From Isoetes taiwanensis (taxonomy: Eukaryota; Streptophyta; Lycopodiopsida; Isoetales; Isoetaceae), in contig JAJEKV010000046.1 of assembly GCA_021234155.1 (NCBI GenBank), forward strand, positions 3,820,665 to 3,884,664: 64,000 nucleotides of DNA, written 5' to 3'. The position numbers and the translations under genes are program-made. Every line of letters begins with the position of its first letter. Positions within the stretch are counted from its first letter, which is position 1. This document shows positions 36,003 through 50,410 of this stretch, piece by piece. The notes beneath the pieces were generated by a model, which was given only the letters and a program-made list of their open reading frames with translations, did no database searches and was not told where the DNA came from.

Positions 36003-36637
36003 ACACTGACCCCAATTGTTGGTCCACTGTTGAAACCAACAGTTCTTTTTGGTCCACATGTACTTTATTCAGAGATCACAGAAAAAGCCTACATGTAGAT
36101 CTGTGGAGGTGTGGTTTTACTAATTGATGGTGTTGTCTTTTAAGTGGACAAGGAACGTCCACTGTTATTTTCTTAAGGAGCTGTGGTTTTTATTTTTTAG
36201 GAGGTGTGGTTTTTTAAGGAGGTATGTTTTTTTGTTAAAAGAACTGTAGTTTTTATTTTTGAGGTGGTGGTGTTTTTAAAGAGATGTAGTTTTTGGAGAT
36301 GTGGTTTATAAATAAGTGTAGTTTTTAAGGGTTTTTTTTAAGGATGTATGGTTCTCTAAAGGAGTGTGATATTTTAAGGTTCTTTATAGCCAATTTTATA
36401 AGCACTATTATACAATCATTGCACTACTCCCATCCATATGACACCCCATAAAGTATTCATGTTGTCATTCATTACATGCCATGCATAAAAATGCAATTTT
36501 TCATCTATTGTCCCTCTACCCCTCATACGATAAGAAAAATAGAATGCAAAGGCATATTAGGATCCCATATTTGAGTTGAATTTAATTTAATTTTAACATC
36601 CATGAGGACCAACAAGTCTATCAGATCCTCTCAGATG
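36003..36637 (+). repeat. Inverted repeat B, copy 1 (about 0.63 kb)
   Basis: This is the reverse complement of 44607-45205. Both copies begin or end at the same places: CACACTGACCCC at one end and ATCCTCTCAGA at the other. It is non-coding, with many GTGGTTTTT/GTAGTTTTT motifs on the plus strand. Copy 2 lacks roughly 40 bp near the middle. No terminal inverted repeats are seen. It lies directly beyond a microsatellite next to a LINE tail in both places. Confidence 0.9.
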
Positions 36638-36724
36638 TTGGAACGCAAGACGCCGTGCATGTGCAGGGCAGAGCGGAGCGCAGAGGTGTGCGGCAGGAGA
36701 GCGTGTCGCGTGTGTGTGTGAGAG

Positions 36725-37565
<841 letters not shown>

Positions 37566-38676
37566 CCTCAAGGGGTTGCTAGCTGCTTGGGAGACTGTGC
37601 GCACTTTGTTTCAGTTCCATCCAATGGCCCACACAGATCCTACAGCCAGTTGCTGGTGGATCCCTTTGGGTGACGGCCAGGCAGACTGTCCCCTGGTCTC
37701 TTCTGTCCATCCATTGACGCAACGTCGGTGGCGAGCAGCAGGTGTGCATACGGTAACTGCATGGTATAATGAGACAACACAAATTGAAGTTCCTCCTCCT
37801 TCGTTGGGACCATGGCATTTGGGAAAAAGTAGCTGCTACACTTCCTCCACACCCACAAGACGTGGCTCCCCAGCTCTGGGTGGTTCATGGCAGTGTTAAG
37901 GAGGAGCACCTGGTGCACTTGATGTATGTGGTCCTTCTTCATTCTGAAGTGTTGCCTCAATTGCCAAAGTGGCCTTTAGTTATCCCTGAGCCTCATCGTA
38001 AAGCAGTCTGGCGATGGGTATGGGATAAATTGCTCCATCCTAAGTTATCTATTTTATGGTGGCAGATCACTCATAGATGCGTGCGGGTAAACATTGTTGT
38101 TCATCGATTTCGTCCAGAACTCTCTGTGATCTGCCCCCTTTGCATGCAGAGGGATGAGACAATTGAGCACTGCTTTTTCTTATGTCACCATGTTCGACTT
38201 GCTTGGCAGTGGCTTTTGAATCTTTTTCATTATGACTTGAATAGTCAGCAGGTCCTATTGTCAGTCTATCCTAGTTCTTGGGACAAGTTGGCAAAGAGGG
38301 CTTTCCACTTAGCATCTGCTTGGATCATATGGTCCATCTGGAAGAGACGAAATCTCCTCATACTCAAGGGACAGGTCTTTTCAATCACGCCAAGTGCTTA
38401 GCGATGCTCGTAGTCGCATTATGAAGACGCACAAGTGTTCTTCCTTAAAGGATGACATCAAGAGTGTCGCGTGGGAGCAATATCTTCAAATTCAAACCTA
38501 TTCATAGCAAACAGTTGTGCTCTTGGTGATATGCATTCTCTGCTTTTCTATGTTATGTATGTGGTTGGGCGGTGTTGCTCTAGTGGACATCTTCTCTCTT
38601 TGGGTTTTGAGTCCCCATGTACTCTTTGCATTCTTTTGAGTAATAAAGATCCAAGTTCATCAAAAAAAAAATTTTT
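37566..38676 (+). mobile_element. L1-type LINE 3' end, 5'-truncated (right arm copy)
   Basis: This copy has a 210-codon frame (37769-38401) with the same C-x2-C-x8-H-x4-C zinc-binding motif. It reads WIIWSIWKRRNLL, then shifts frame near 38375. The terminal Q-I-Q-T-Y-S stop is at 38490-38507, and a polyadenylation-like AATAAA lies at about 38641. An A run starts at about 38661. The A run is followed by T, a duplication-like A/T block not present in the left arm. Confidence 0.85.
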
Positions 38677-38753
38677 TTTTTTTTTTCGTAGGTTAGAAAT
38701 TGGCATAAATCTAGTGGCATCATACCACATTCCGCTAGCATTATTTCGTAAGG

Positions 38754-38800
38754 AGGGAGGGAGGGAGGGAGGGAGGGAGGGAGGGAGAGAGAGAGAGTTG
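38754..38800. repeat. (GGGA)n/(GA)n microsatellite
   Basis: A run of GGGA repeats is followed by GAGA. It corresponds to the (CT)n(CCCT)n block at 34608-34637 in the left arm, but is longer here. Confidence 0.9.
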
Positions 38801-39321
38801 TGTACTTTTGCCTCAAATCCATTTTTTTAGTATATGCACATGATCTCAGGTCCCATTCAGAGTTGCAGGAGTTGAAAGCACACAATAAAAACCTTATAGA
38901 AATAATGATTCAAAAAATTGTTGGAAATTGTTCAAATAATTTCTTACAGTTCATTGACAAAAATTTTTATCCAATTTGAACATGTATCTCTCCATCACCT
39001 TAGTTCCAAATCAACTCAAATTTCTTTCAACATGTTCCTATAAGTTTTCCCTGGTGATCATTTCAAATATCAGTCAGAAATGTTAAAAAACACTCAAGAT
39101 ATCAGCATTTGAGTGTGGATACCTTTTTCTGCCATAGGGATGTGCAATAACCAAATTTTTTGTCCACTTCGCTCAAACATGCCATCTAGGCTCAAACATG
39201 CCACCACGGTGGCTCCAACATACCACACGGGCTCTAACATGCCACGCAGTCGCCCTTCCTCGATTATTTGAGAAAGAAGAAGAATTGTTTGGGAGGGATC
39301 ATGACACACCGTATCCAAATC

Positions 39322-40013
39322 AACATGCCACCTAGGCTCATACATGCCAAGGTGGATCAAACATGCCACATGGGCTCCAACATGCTACCTAAGCTCCAAC
39401 ATGCCAAGGTGGCTCAAACATGCCACGTGGGCTCCAACATGCCACCTAGGCTCCAATATGCCAAGGTGGCTCAAACATGGCAAGGTGGCACAAACATGCC
39501 ACGTGGCTCCAACATGCCACCTAGGCTCCAACATGCAAGGTGGCTTAAACATGCCACCTAGGCTCCAACATGCCACCTAAGCTCAAACATGCCAACGTGG
39601 CTCAAACATGCCATCACAGGGCTCCAACATGCCAACGTGGCTCAAACATGCCATGCAGGCTCCAACATGCCACCTAGGCTTAAACGTGCCAAGGTGGCAC
39701 ACAACATCCCACCTAGGCTCCAACATGCCAAGGTGGCTCAAACATGCCACCTAGGCTCAAACATGCCAAGGTGGCGCAAACATGCCACGCAGGCTCCAAC
39801 ATGCTAAGGTAGCTCAAACATGCCATGCGGGCTCCAACATGCCAAGGTGGCTCGAACATGCCACCTAGGCTCCAACATGCCACCTAGACTAAAACATGCC
39901 AAGGTGGCTCAAACATGCTACCTAGGCTCCAACATGCTAAGGTGGCTTAAACATGCCAAGGTGGCTCAAACATGCCACAGGGGCTCTAACATGCCACCTA
40001 GGCTCCAACATGC
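39322..40013. repeat. 19-bp minisatellite, right copy
   Basis: This is the reverse-complement counterpart of 33402-34078. It alternates the 19-bp units CAAGGTGGCTCAAACATGC and CACCTAGGCTCCAACATGC. A few monomers lie apart at 39170-39245. Small differences in length and order from the left copy show that the arrays have changed since the arms separated. Confidence 0.9.
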
Positions 40014-40767
40014 CCGACCGTATAGAACCCCAATTGTTTTGTCGTTCGGGTAGTACAAAGGCTCCAGAATGGAGATTCGATTTCGCCACGTCGTTCGGAA
40101 TGATAAAATTACCCTAGGGACCAAGTTACACGGTCATTTTTTGTAACAAAAGAGACATGAATGCGCGACATGGCATTATTCTGCAGCCACATCCTAGGCC
40201 AATTGACTACGAACATGTTGGACATGAGCTACTTTGGCGCTTCTTGGAGAAGGCGTGGTCTTCTGCCCACGAAACTTGGTTCCTAGGGTAATGTCGACGT
40301 TCTGAGTCCATTGGCGAGCGATTACGCTTAAGGGAGGGGAAAGTTGCCCACCCTCGTGGCGGGGCCTTTAGGCGAGGACCTTTAGGGCAACCGCTCCAGG
40401 AAGGTTTTAAGGGTCCGTCTTCCGCATCAACACCCTCCCTGACATTGTGCAAGATCGGGGTCGAATCTGACTAGGATATGGCCTCCACAATGTAAAACTT
40501 GTATGTTGCTAGGTTATTGTAGGATTTACATTATGGAGGTCGAGTTTTGGTCGTTTGCACTTGGGACATGGTCGAGAAATTGTAGTTGAACAAGCGAAGC
40601 AAGAGGAACTGATGGACAGGGCTTTGGATCTATCCTACGCCCACTGTGGCAATTAGAAGTCAAGAGTGCCTTTTGCAATAGCAAGATTGTTCGGGATCAT
40701 TGGGATGAGCAATAGATCCAAACTCTGTTATTTCAGCTGCCATGGCGTCGCATGCATGTTAAAAAAT

Positions 40768-41021
<254 letters not shown>

Positions 41022-41149
41022 GCAAGGAAGACGTTTCATCGGAGAGGAGGAAAAGCGGTGATAGAAGATGCATAGGAAATAGCGGCCGCCGTGTTAGTAT
41101 GTTGGAATATAAATACCTTAAAACATAGCAAAGTATGCACTATGGCAGA

Positions 41150-44100
41150 TCTGTTAGATGATGTAGATGTAATTTTTTTCTTGGAAACATGTGAGCATGA
41201 AGAGAAAGGTCTCCTGATATTTTTGATTCACAATGCTGCATTCGGTATGGAATAATAAAGGTGGAATCTTAAGGGTTCTGGAGGGATTGCATGTTATGCT
41301 AGGAATGAAATTGCCCATGCGGTTTGTGTGTTGGAACGAAAAGCATCAAAGACAAGACATTTGGATTGAGCTACGGTGTAGAATTGGCAAGATCTGGCGG
41401 GTCGGGTGTTATTTTCCACCAAGAGGGTCGCCTATATATAACAAAGGGATTTGGATAAAGATGACCCATTTTTTCATCCGGAGCGTGATATACTAACACC
41501 GAGCATGGCCAGAAGTAGTATTGTTATGGGATTTTAATGGACCGAACGGAAACCAACAGGCGACTATGGTTAGTCCTGGATGGAGAAACAGAGTGGTTGG
41601 AGATGATGGATGATGACGAACTAAAAATCAGGCTGCCGAACAAAGTTATCGATGATGGTGTGAAATGGCCAACACCGCGGGCGTCATGTGCTTTGCATTT
41701 GTGTAGTGGCTTTGAGATGGTAATCTTTAATGGCACCGCTAGATACCCGTGATCGTGCAAACGTATTCTGCGAAATGCGGTAGTAGATTATGTCATTGCC
41801 AAACCCTCTTTTGCCGCGGCTTGTTGGTATGTCAATTGGAGATGAAAATGAAAATTCAGATCATGTGTCCATCTCTATAAAGATTAAGGTGCAATGGAGC
41901 CGTAAGGGTGAAGCCATACATAAAAGCAAACGAATATATTTGAAATAATGACCAAAGGATAAATATGGTGATATATGTGAATGCAGTGACTTCTATTGTA
42001 TGGCGACACATTACAAGGAAAAAGTGATGCATTGTCCGAGATTTTGTTGCAATCAGCGGATAGTTGCTTTGTATCATATCGTCAAAGGATGGGGCTGCCT
42101 TGCAATATCTGGTTCGATCGCGCAGATGCAAGCATCGAGAGGGCAAAATTTAGAGCGGCTGAAGGGGCGGAAAAGCATGTGAACGGAGGATATACATTAG
42201 GCTGATTAAAAATAAAAAGAAGGCATACCTATACAAGAAACATAAGAAAATGATGGAGGAATTGCTGGTAGATCCGAAGAAGTTCGAGAAGACTCAAACC
42301 CATGAAATATAGAACGGATGGATTACATGTAGAGGCACTTATGGCACATGCACGTAAAAGTCGTATAATGTTCCCGAGGCGTAAGCTATGATGGAGGCAA
42401 ATGAAGACACATATGCTATATCGATACACTTGCTTTCACTCTAGCTGATGTGCAAGATGGGCTTAAAAGGCTTGCCAATGGCAAAGCTAGAGACGCTTAT
42501 GGTCTTATGGCTGAAAATGCTTAAATGGGCAGGAGAAGAAGTAGCAATTAAGCCGGGTAGATATGTTTAATATGGCAATCGAGAGATGGCTTTCCAACAT
42601 CCCCGGCGGTGAATAGGGTGGTACCGCTACATAAATCGGGGAAGTATCCAATCCGAGTAACTACCGCACTATTATGGTTGGCGCCTATATGCAAAATTAT
42701 TCGCTTCTATCCTTGAGCGCAAAGATAAGTGCTTGGGCAGAGGATAACAATGCTAGAGCCATTGGACAAGCGGGCTTTAGACCCAAAAAGTCCACAATTG
42801 ACCACTTGGTTACTCTCCGGTGCTATGATGGACTCGATGTCGGCAAGAAGAAACCATCGTATGCTACTTTTTTGTAGACTTTATCAAAGCTTTAGACATG
42901 GTTAATAGGCGGAATTTGTGGCAGAATGGTAGACCTGAACATCCCGATTGAGCTCGGACATGCGGTAGGTGTGCTTTATGGCAAGGTTCTAGTGCACATT
43001 TGCCATTCCCTTTGTGGAGTTATGTGATGAGATGGTAGAAAGCAATATGGGAGTAAAGCAAGGATGTCCACTATCACCTACTCTTTTACATTCATAGACC
43101 AACTTGAAGGGTGGGTACGAGCACATGGGGAGATGGTACCGCCCGAGAGAGTATGTATTCATGCTTCTATTATATCTTCATGATGTAGTATTGTCGTCCC
43201 GGAGCATACAAGGGATGCAAAAGCATTTGGATGTGCTTGAAGCATTTTATGAGGATAAGGGCATGCGTGAATCTAGATAAGACCAAGGCAAAAGTGTTTG
43301 GGGCAAAAAAGACGGAACATGTTCGATTCTACTATAAGGATAGGCAAGTGGAAGTGGTAGAGAATTACAAATATTTGGGCCTAACCGTGAGATAAGAGTC
43401 CTAATTGGAATCAAGCAAAGGAACATAGGGTGAATGCGGTCTAAAAGCGTTGTATGCTATGCAAAGGAAGTGTGTGAATGCAGAGATATGGAATTTTGAG
43501 ATGAAGCGTATGCTCTACAAGGTGCTTGTCCGCACGGGTTGTGCTATATGGTCGTGAAGTCTGGGACCGTGCCTTGCTAATGATAGCTGGCAAAAAGTGG
43601 AAAAGATACAGAAGAAATTTTTTCATACGGAGTTGGGCACAAAGATGCAAACACCATATGACATGATGCTAGTTGAAAGTGGAATGATGCCACTCGAAGC
43701 GAGGCTTTTTGCGATCATTATCGCTATATGTGCAAAGTCCTATATGATATGCCGAATAATAGCTTGCCTAGACTTGCTTTAGAGGAAACCTAAGTAAAGG
43801 CCGGTGTGCGATATAGACAGATGGCTTATGAAATGGGGGATGAACATACAGATTTGGAGATGCACAAAGAGGACATTAGTGGTTGGGTTCGAGATAGTTT
43901 CTTGAGTAAGTCATGGAGCGTGCCAGCTGTGAAGAAAGAGTATTATAAGGCTCACATAAATCCATCTCTGCAAGAAGCGCAGTATCTTAGGGAACCCATA
44001 TCGGTGAAACTTAGGCATGCAATCGCAAGAATACGGTTGAGCTCACACCCAGACTTGGTGTGGAGATCGGGAGATGGGCGACATTGCGCATGATCTTAGA

Positions 44101-44410
44101 CATTGTCGGCTATGTGATGCGGAGTAGTAGAAGATGAGGCCCATGTCCCGCTTTTTTTAGCTTATTCGATATCCGGTCAAGCATGGGGTCAATGCTATTT
44201 AAAATTGTTGATTTCTTTTCGACAAAGTGTGCTCATGCATTGAGGTTGTATTATGGACATTCTTAACCATAGAGAGGTCCTTGAAGCAACAAAGGGTGAC
44301 GGAGATTGAGGTAGAGGAGCCCAGTGTGTGTTGTTCTCTCGAGGGCCTTGGATGACTTATTTTATAATTTTGAGTGCAATGTAATCGTCTCATAGACTGG
44401 CGGTCTCAAG
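41150..44410 (+). mobile_element. Decayed short-tail LINE (endonuclease to 3' end)
   Basis: The endonuclease part is at about 41235-41770 (VWNNKGGI and CYFPPRGSPIYNKGIW). The RT part is at 42674-43150: GQAGFRPKKSTIDHLVTLR is the block after the RT fingers, with D-F-I-K-A-L-D near 42880 in a broken frame and QGCPLSP near 43065. A later zinc-binding C-terminus is mostly lost (RHCRLCDA near 44095). Many stops and frameshifts are present. The 3' end has the hairpin (44394-44406), TTTCATTTCAT and (CT)n. It belongs to the same family as 22.2 and 37.4 kb but a diverged subfamily. Confidence 0.8.
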
Positions 44411-44435
44411 ATGTAATAATAAATTTCATTTCATT

Positions 44436-44574
<139 letters not shown>

Positions 44575-44606
44575 CGCCAAGTCTTGCCGCTCACGCGATA
44601 CATACT

Positions 44607-45205
44607 CTGAGAGGATCTGATAGACTTGTTGGTCCTCATGGATGTTAAAATTAAATTAAATTCAACTCAAATATGGGATCCTAATATGCCTTTGCATTCT
44701 ATTTTTCTTATCGTATGAGGGGTAGAGGGACAATAGATGAGAAATTGCATTTTTATGCATGGCATGTAATGAATGACAACATGAATACTTTATGGGGTGT
44801 CATATGGATGGGAGTAGTGCAATGATTGTATAATAGTGCTTATAAAATTGGCTATAAAGAACCTTAAAATATCACACACTTAAAAACTACACTTATTTAT
44901 AAACCACATCTCCAAAAACTACATCTCTTTAAAAACACCACCACCTCAAAAATAAAAACTACAGTTCTTTTAACAAAAAAACATACCTCCTTAAAAAACC
45001 ACACCTCCTAAAAAATAAAAACCACAGCTCCTTAAGAAAATAACAGTGGACGTTCCTTGTCCACTTAAAAAACAACACCATCAATTAGTAAAACCACACC
45101 TCCACAGATCTACATGTAGGTTTTTTTTGTGATCTCTGAATAAAGTACATGTGGACCAAAAAGAACTGTTGGTTTCAACAGTGGACCAACAATTGGGGTC
45201 AGTGT
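44607..45205 (-). repeat. Inverted repeat B, copy 2
   Basis: This is the reverse complement of 36003-36637, with a gap near 44876-44882 where copy 1 has about 40 more bases. Ends are TCTGAGAGGATC and GGGGTCAGTGTG. On its right it meets a fragment of a coding region. Confidence 0.9.
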
Positions 45206-45770
45206 GTAAGCGTCGTACGTCTTCATGTATTGTTTGTACGTCATCTTCTTATAGACCATGTCCTCGTTCAAAATGTAGGCATCCTTCGCCTTCTTGCCTC
45301 CCTTCTTTCTCTTCGGATCCGGCCATACTAGGTAAGGTGGTGGTGGCGGTCGCTCTCCCCCTCCTGCTTGGTCCTGCTGGCTCGAGAGGTCAGTCTCGTC
45401 GGGGTCCTTAGCAGGCAAGGGCTTCTTCGGTTCGATCCGCCTTCCTCCAAAAGGAGGTCTTTCTGCAGCTTGTACATGGCATCCAACTCAGAGTCAGATA
45501 AATTTGATGACAAGGGTGGACCGCCTTCCAATTCTCGCTTTGCTATGACAATGTCAGGGTTGCCATAGGCTTCATCTTCCTCATCTTCTTGCGGAGTGGT
45601 ACCCGTGCCTTCCTCTTCTTCTCCTTCAGCTCCTTCTCTGCCTTACGCTTCTTCCAAAGCTCTTCCTTCCTAGCCTTTTCGAGTTTTTTTGAATGCTCCT
45701 CATTGCGGAGTTTTCGAGCTCTTCTCTGCTTCTTGGAAGGGCCCTAACTCGCTGTTGGTTTCAAAACCTA
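45206..45770 (-). pseudogene. Fragment of a charged, unrecognised protein gene
   Basis: The minus strand reads a strongly basic/acidic stretch (K/R/E-rich, for example LEKARKEELWKKRKAEKEL around 45680-45625). A piece with SSNLSDSELDAMYKLQKDLL follows (about 45505-45450). In another frame comes a proline-rich, lysine-rich end (GGGERPPPPPYLVWPDPKRK and KDAYILNEDMVYKK). The reading switches frame near 45590 and 45440, so it is broken or carries errors. The low-complexity lysine/glutamate part suggests a coiled or disordered nuclear-type protein, but I cannot name it. Confidence 0.45.
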
Positions 45771-45899
45771 AAAGGTTTTAGGGTTTAAGCTCTCTCCTTT
45801 GTATAGGCCTCGAAATGGGAGCCTTGGTCTGCGATTGGGCCACTTGGTTCAATGATGTCTTGCCACATGGCAAGTGGAGCCACTAACGCCTTTATGGCA

Positions 45900-47612
45900 A
45901 ATATCTATTAATACGTATTTGGGATGGGAGGATAGCAGGAATCGCCGACCTGTACTGTTGTTTCATAGATTTTGCAAAAGCTTTTGACACACGATTACTT
46001 GACGAATAATGGGATAGACTGCGGCAGAACGCTGGACTTTACCCTTGACTGCGTGAATGCAAGATATAGGTTGTACGAGGCATGCTCGGGCAGATATCAC
46101 ATCGCCGGACAGCCCGGAATCGAGCTAGTATTGGAGTGCGTCAGGGTTGCCCCCTCTCCCCCACACTCTTTGGCCTATACATTGACCAATTGGAAGATTG
46201 GCTCTCTGAGCATGGAGGTGCGGATGCCCATCTCATGCATCACACAATCCGGCAGAATCGATATATCTGACGATGTCAACCTCCTGGCCTATACTCCAGA
46301 GGACATGCAACGTCACCGGATGCTCTTGACACTTTTTGTCGATTCACGGCATGCGAAGTTGCTAGTTGCATCATCCCACGGCCAAGGCTTCCCTCATTCA
46401 CTTACCGGGGACAAGAGGTAGAGGTGGCTCCGACCTACAAGTACTTGGGGATCGAAGTTCTCAACTACCACCCATTGGGATGCCGCCATCAAAGGTTGCG
46501 GGTCACCTGCAGGGTTGGAAAGCACTATATGCCATGCGAGACAACGACCACAAGGCGAGTTGTATGCCCGGGGCCACCAACACACTTGTTTCGGGCCTTG
46601 GTCGAAATGGTCCTTTGTATGGGGCGTATGTGGGGTCCTGATATCCCTCGGCCTGAATGACCTCGGCAGTGCCAAGGCCTTCTTGGCACGGGCCCTTGGG
46701 GTGAAGTCCACAGTTCCATACCGATCCTACTCCGTGGAGACAGGGCTTTCTACCCCTTCAACGGGCTACATTGGAACGCCATATCGTTTGCTTCCAGAAG
46801 GTGGTCGCTATGGTTGATACACGCTTGCCCAACCTTGCTTTGGCCATGGCGATGGGTCCCCAACGCCGAAATCTCGCTGAAAGACAAGCAAGCTCGGTGG
46901 TTCTCACGCCGGTGTGGGGTGTGCGGGACAAGGCCTGTGTCAGACAAAGAAAAATCGCAAGGCACTCAAGCTGTACCTAGATGCTACTTTCCTTCGCAAC
47001 CTCTGGGATGCAGATGCTCTAACGCATGTTAAGCTGGCACACTATCAGCAGCAAGTCAATCCTAGGCTCACGAGAGGCCCACACCAAGATTTGTACATCC
47101 AAATTGCCCATGAAGAAGCGCCAGACTTATAGCTTCCATTCAAGACGGTTGCACATCGCCTCTGCATTGAAACAAGACGTTGGGCTCGGGAAGCACGGGA
47201 GGAAAGGCTTTGCCAGTGTTGCCACTAGGGTGCCATTGAGGATGAATGTCATGGCCTCCAGATCTGCCCAGCATTTGCTCATATCCGAGAGCGATATGTT
47301 CGATTACTAGTGCCTGGCCAGCCGTTGCATCAGTTATTGACTACGGCGTCAGTGAGTTTGTTGGGGTCATACCTCCAGGAGGTTATGGATGCACGGACTC
47401 AGTTGTGTCCTGCAGGATGGCATTGAACTGTCTTATACAATTGTACAGCGTGCCAGCATACTTATTACTGCTAAGGTTTTTCCCTCGAAAACCCTTCGGG
47501 GCGGGGGTTTTTTAATCCCGTCAGTAATAGGCTTGCTGCTCTGTCTTTTTGGTTTGGGTCCCATAGGCCAATTGGTCTCCGCTAAAAATCTATTCTTATT
47601 CTTATTCTTTTG
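45900..47612 (+). mobile_element. Decayed LINE with (TATTC)-type 3' tail
   Basis: RT blocks read FIDFAKAFDT (about 45965-45995), GVRQGCPLSPTLFGLY (46130-46178) and SDDVNLLAY (about 46268-46295), the last being the catalytic [YF]-x-D-D position. Then APTYKYLGIEVL follows at about 46425-46460. These are the A, B, C and following blocks of a LINE RT, in changing frames. The 3' end carries an AAACCC/GGGTTT hairpin (47486-47515), TTTGGGTCCCATAGGC and TATTCTTATTCTTATTC. A related 3' end lies at 50411-50580 on the minus strand. Confidence 0.8.
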
Positions 47613-47619
47613 ACATGTG

Positions 47620-49560
47620 TCACACATGCAAATAGACATGTGCTACACATGCGGGCTTTAATGGAGGGGGTATATTGTATGATTGACATAATCCTAACAT
47701 ATATAAGGCAGTTTGATTTTTTTTTTTTTTTTTTTTTTTTGTAATATTTCCGTTGCATAAAAAAACGTAAGGGCGACATGTGTACTTAAAAAAAACACTG
47801 AAAAAACAAAAGGAAAGCCCATATGACGTCATAGTATTGGCTTACTCTCATATGCCATCGCTTCCATAGCCTACAATAGTTCCGAAATGGGTCTGCAAGG
47901 AGTTGTAGCCACCTTCGACGGCAAGGTTAAGCAAGCATAGAGCTTTCCATAGAAAATATTTAGGGTGGGGCTTGCTCTCCAGTCTGAGACAGTGGCCCTG
48001 CATCGTTCCTGTTGGCTTTAAGTAGGATTTAGTCCGCTATTTTTTGGTAATGAAAACATGCAATTTTGGTGTCTGTCATATCAACTATGGCAAGTATTTT
48101 TTATGAGCAATCAAGGATTTATACTCTTTTTAGGCCTCGATATCCGTCTGAGCTTTTCCCCTTTTTAGCATCACATACAAGGAATCACACAAAAGCATGG
48201 GATGTTTGCACCAAAAATGGCCAAGCAGCTGATCAAAGGTAAAAAGGTTTGAGCTTCTGTGCTGGAATGTGCACTTTAAAGCTTTTGATAACTGGAAAGG
48301 ATGATTTTGTTTTAAGCAAGCAGTTTATTGGCCCTTTTGAATGGATTGTTGTATGTGTATAAGTACTACTTTCTGTGATTTTTCTCTAAGTTTTATGTTT
48401 AAGAGTTGCAAGTTCACGAAGAAGTGTTGTGATGAGAAACTTATGAATTATGATGTAAATTTTCTATACACTACTGCTATAAGTTCTACATCAGAACTTC
48501 TGATGCAATACGTGTTCGATGGGAATGCTCTAGCACAGAATGTACTTACTCTTTTTTAATGAACAGAACTTTGGCTGTAATTTAAAAATGTAAGTTATAT
48601 GCAGGTTGTGAATTTGACATGTTGAACATGCTCTGCCAATATTAGCTTCAATTTTGAAGCCATACAACTAACTTGCAAATGTTTTATTTAATATATTCTC
48701 ATTGCTTGAAAAATTGAGTGGATATCTACATGTAATCCTCATGTAATTCTTTGTTAACATATGGCAATTAATAACTAATAAACATGCGTGGCATGTGGCA
48801 ATGGCCGAACTTATAATCTTTGTAGTACATCTGCCATGTGGGGTTGCTTACAGGCCAAAGTGAAAAGGTTAAAAAGCAATAGAAAAGGGCTAACAAAGGC
48901 CAAAGTGAAAAGGTTAAAAAGGCACGTTTTTGTAAAAAGGTTACCCTTTAAAGAGTAAAAAAAAGGCTTTTTTCTGGCACAGATAGGTTGTCGAAAGGGA
49001 AGATGGTGTGGCTTGTACACATGAATAAGTTAAATGAAGTTGTTTTGACATTTGTAGTTAGTGAAGCTTGTATTTACATTTGAGCTAACATGTGAAGCAT
49101 GTATTTGCATTTGTAGTACATCCACCATGTGGGTATGCTTACAACCTCATCAACAAAGTCATTTGGAAAACAAAGTATCCAGTCTACCTAAACTTATTAA
49201 GGTGTTCTGAGTTTAAGACTTGCCTTTAGTATACTTGGTGTGCACTCCAGCTTTCTGCATTTTTCTTTTCCAGGAATTGGTTTTGCAAAGGCCATTGTGT
49301 TAGGTGGTAAGAGTTTCATCCTTTTGTGTTGTAATTAACAAAATGGATGTCTTATATCAAAGCACATTATTTTGTGGCAAAATCCAATCCATAATAAAGG
49401 TGATGTTTCTGATAGTGAACTCAAATTTGTCCCTAAATGAAATGTTTAAGGACTTCTGCTCATTCCAAAATATTATGTAGAGAAGTAAAGATAAAAAGCA
49501 AATGCAAAAATATAAAGATAAAGAGAAAAGCAAAGAGGGTTGCAAGAAACTTCAAAAAAA
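47620..49560. other. Non-coding stretch with small repeats
   Basis: No gene is supported. There is a T run at 47716-47741. The 24-bp segment GGCCAAAGTGAAAAGGTTAA.. is repeated at about 48853 and 48898. A possible 35-bp exon-like piece on the plus strand (49274-49308, after TTTTCCAG and before GTAAGAG) reads GIGFAKAIVLGG; it is too short to interpret. Confidence 0.4.
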
Positions 49561-49562
49561 GC

Positions 49563-49800
49563 TTGTAACTCTATGCAACAAAAGCCCTCGAGACATCCTA
49601 CTTTATCGGGCACTTGCTTCCCAATCTTGTCTCCCAATCTAAGAGGACCATTGAACACATAACCCTCAATCATAATCCTCCAATCATATTTTTTAGATCT
49701 TAAACTCTCGAGACCAATATCAATCAAAATTTAAAAGAAAGTAAAAGCAAATCAGGAACATGTTCAAGATGTCTCAAAATGTTGAGCTCCATTGTGCCTT
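49563..49800. repeat. Segment duplicated at 51251-51400 and 52083-52145
   Basis: The left part (AACTCTATGCAACAAAAGC, GGGCACTTGCTTC and ATATTTTTTAGATCTT) matches 51251-51395. The right part (AAAGTAAAAGCAAATCAGGA to TGAGCTCCATTGT) matches 52083-52145. The 49.56-kb copy lacks about 0.7 kb that lies between the two parts in the other copy. Either direction of change is possible. Confidence 0.8.
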
Positions 49801-50410
49801 TAAAAACACAATAGATTTCAGCTTTGGAATTTCTACGAAAACTTGCAATAGAATTTTCAATGTAACAATTTTATTCAAAGATCAAAATGTCATGCCTTTG
49901 ATCCGAACCTTTATAATCTTTACTCATAAGAATAAATTTCCGGAATCTATCCCGGAGGGATCGGATTGTGGGAGGGTGGCTATAATATTTTTGGGATCTA
50001 TCTTCAAGTTGTCAATTAAATGCACCTTTCTTTGATTTGTTTGATAGAGTAGGCCATTTTTTGGCAAGATTGGGGCGGCGACATTGCTGTTGACTTCGCA
50101 TGAAGCCTTCCTCCTCTGGGATCACGATCCTATCCTTTCAAACTTAAGGCCTCCACCCTAGCATCTAGGGATGAAGTTTTTGTATGAGAATCTTCAAGAA
50201 AAAGTCCACACAAAAATTTATTTTCCTATAAGGGTTGTTTTTTCTATTCAACTTTCTCTTGATTTGGGGATCCCATGCTCCGGGATCCATCTAAAGTTCT
50301 CGGGGGATGCAAAACTACCCGATCACACCTCAAGATCCCTCAATCTTGGGTAAATGTTATCCCGAGCCTTGTTTGCCTCAAATATCCAAATGGTTGTTCT
50401 TTAATAGTAT

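Noticed and set aside
47716-47741. T run as the poly(A) end of a minus-strand retroposon
   Set aside because: No target duplication or LINE 3' sequence could be identified on either side.
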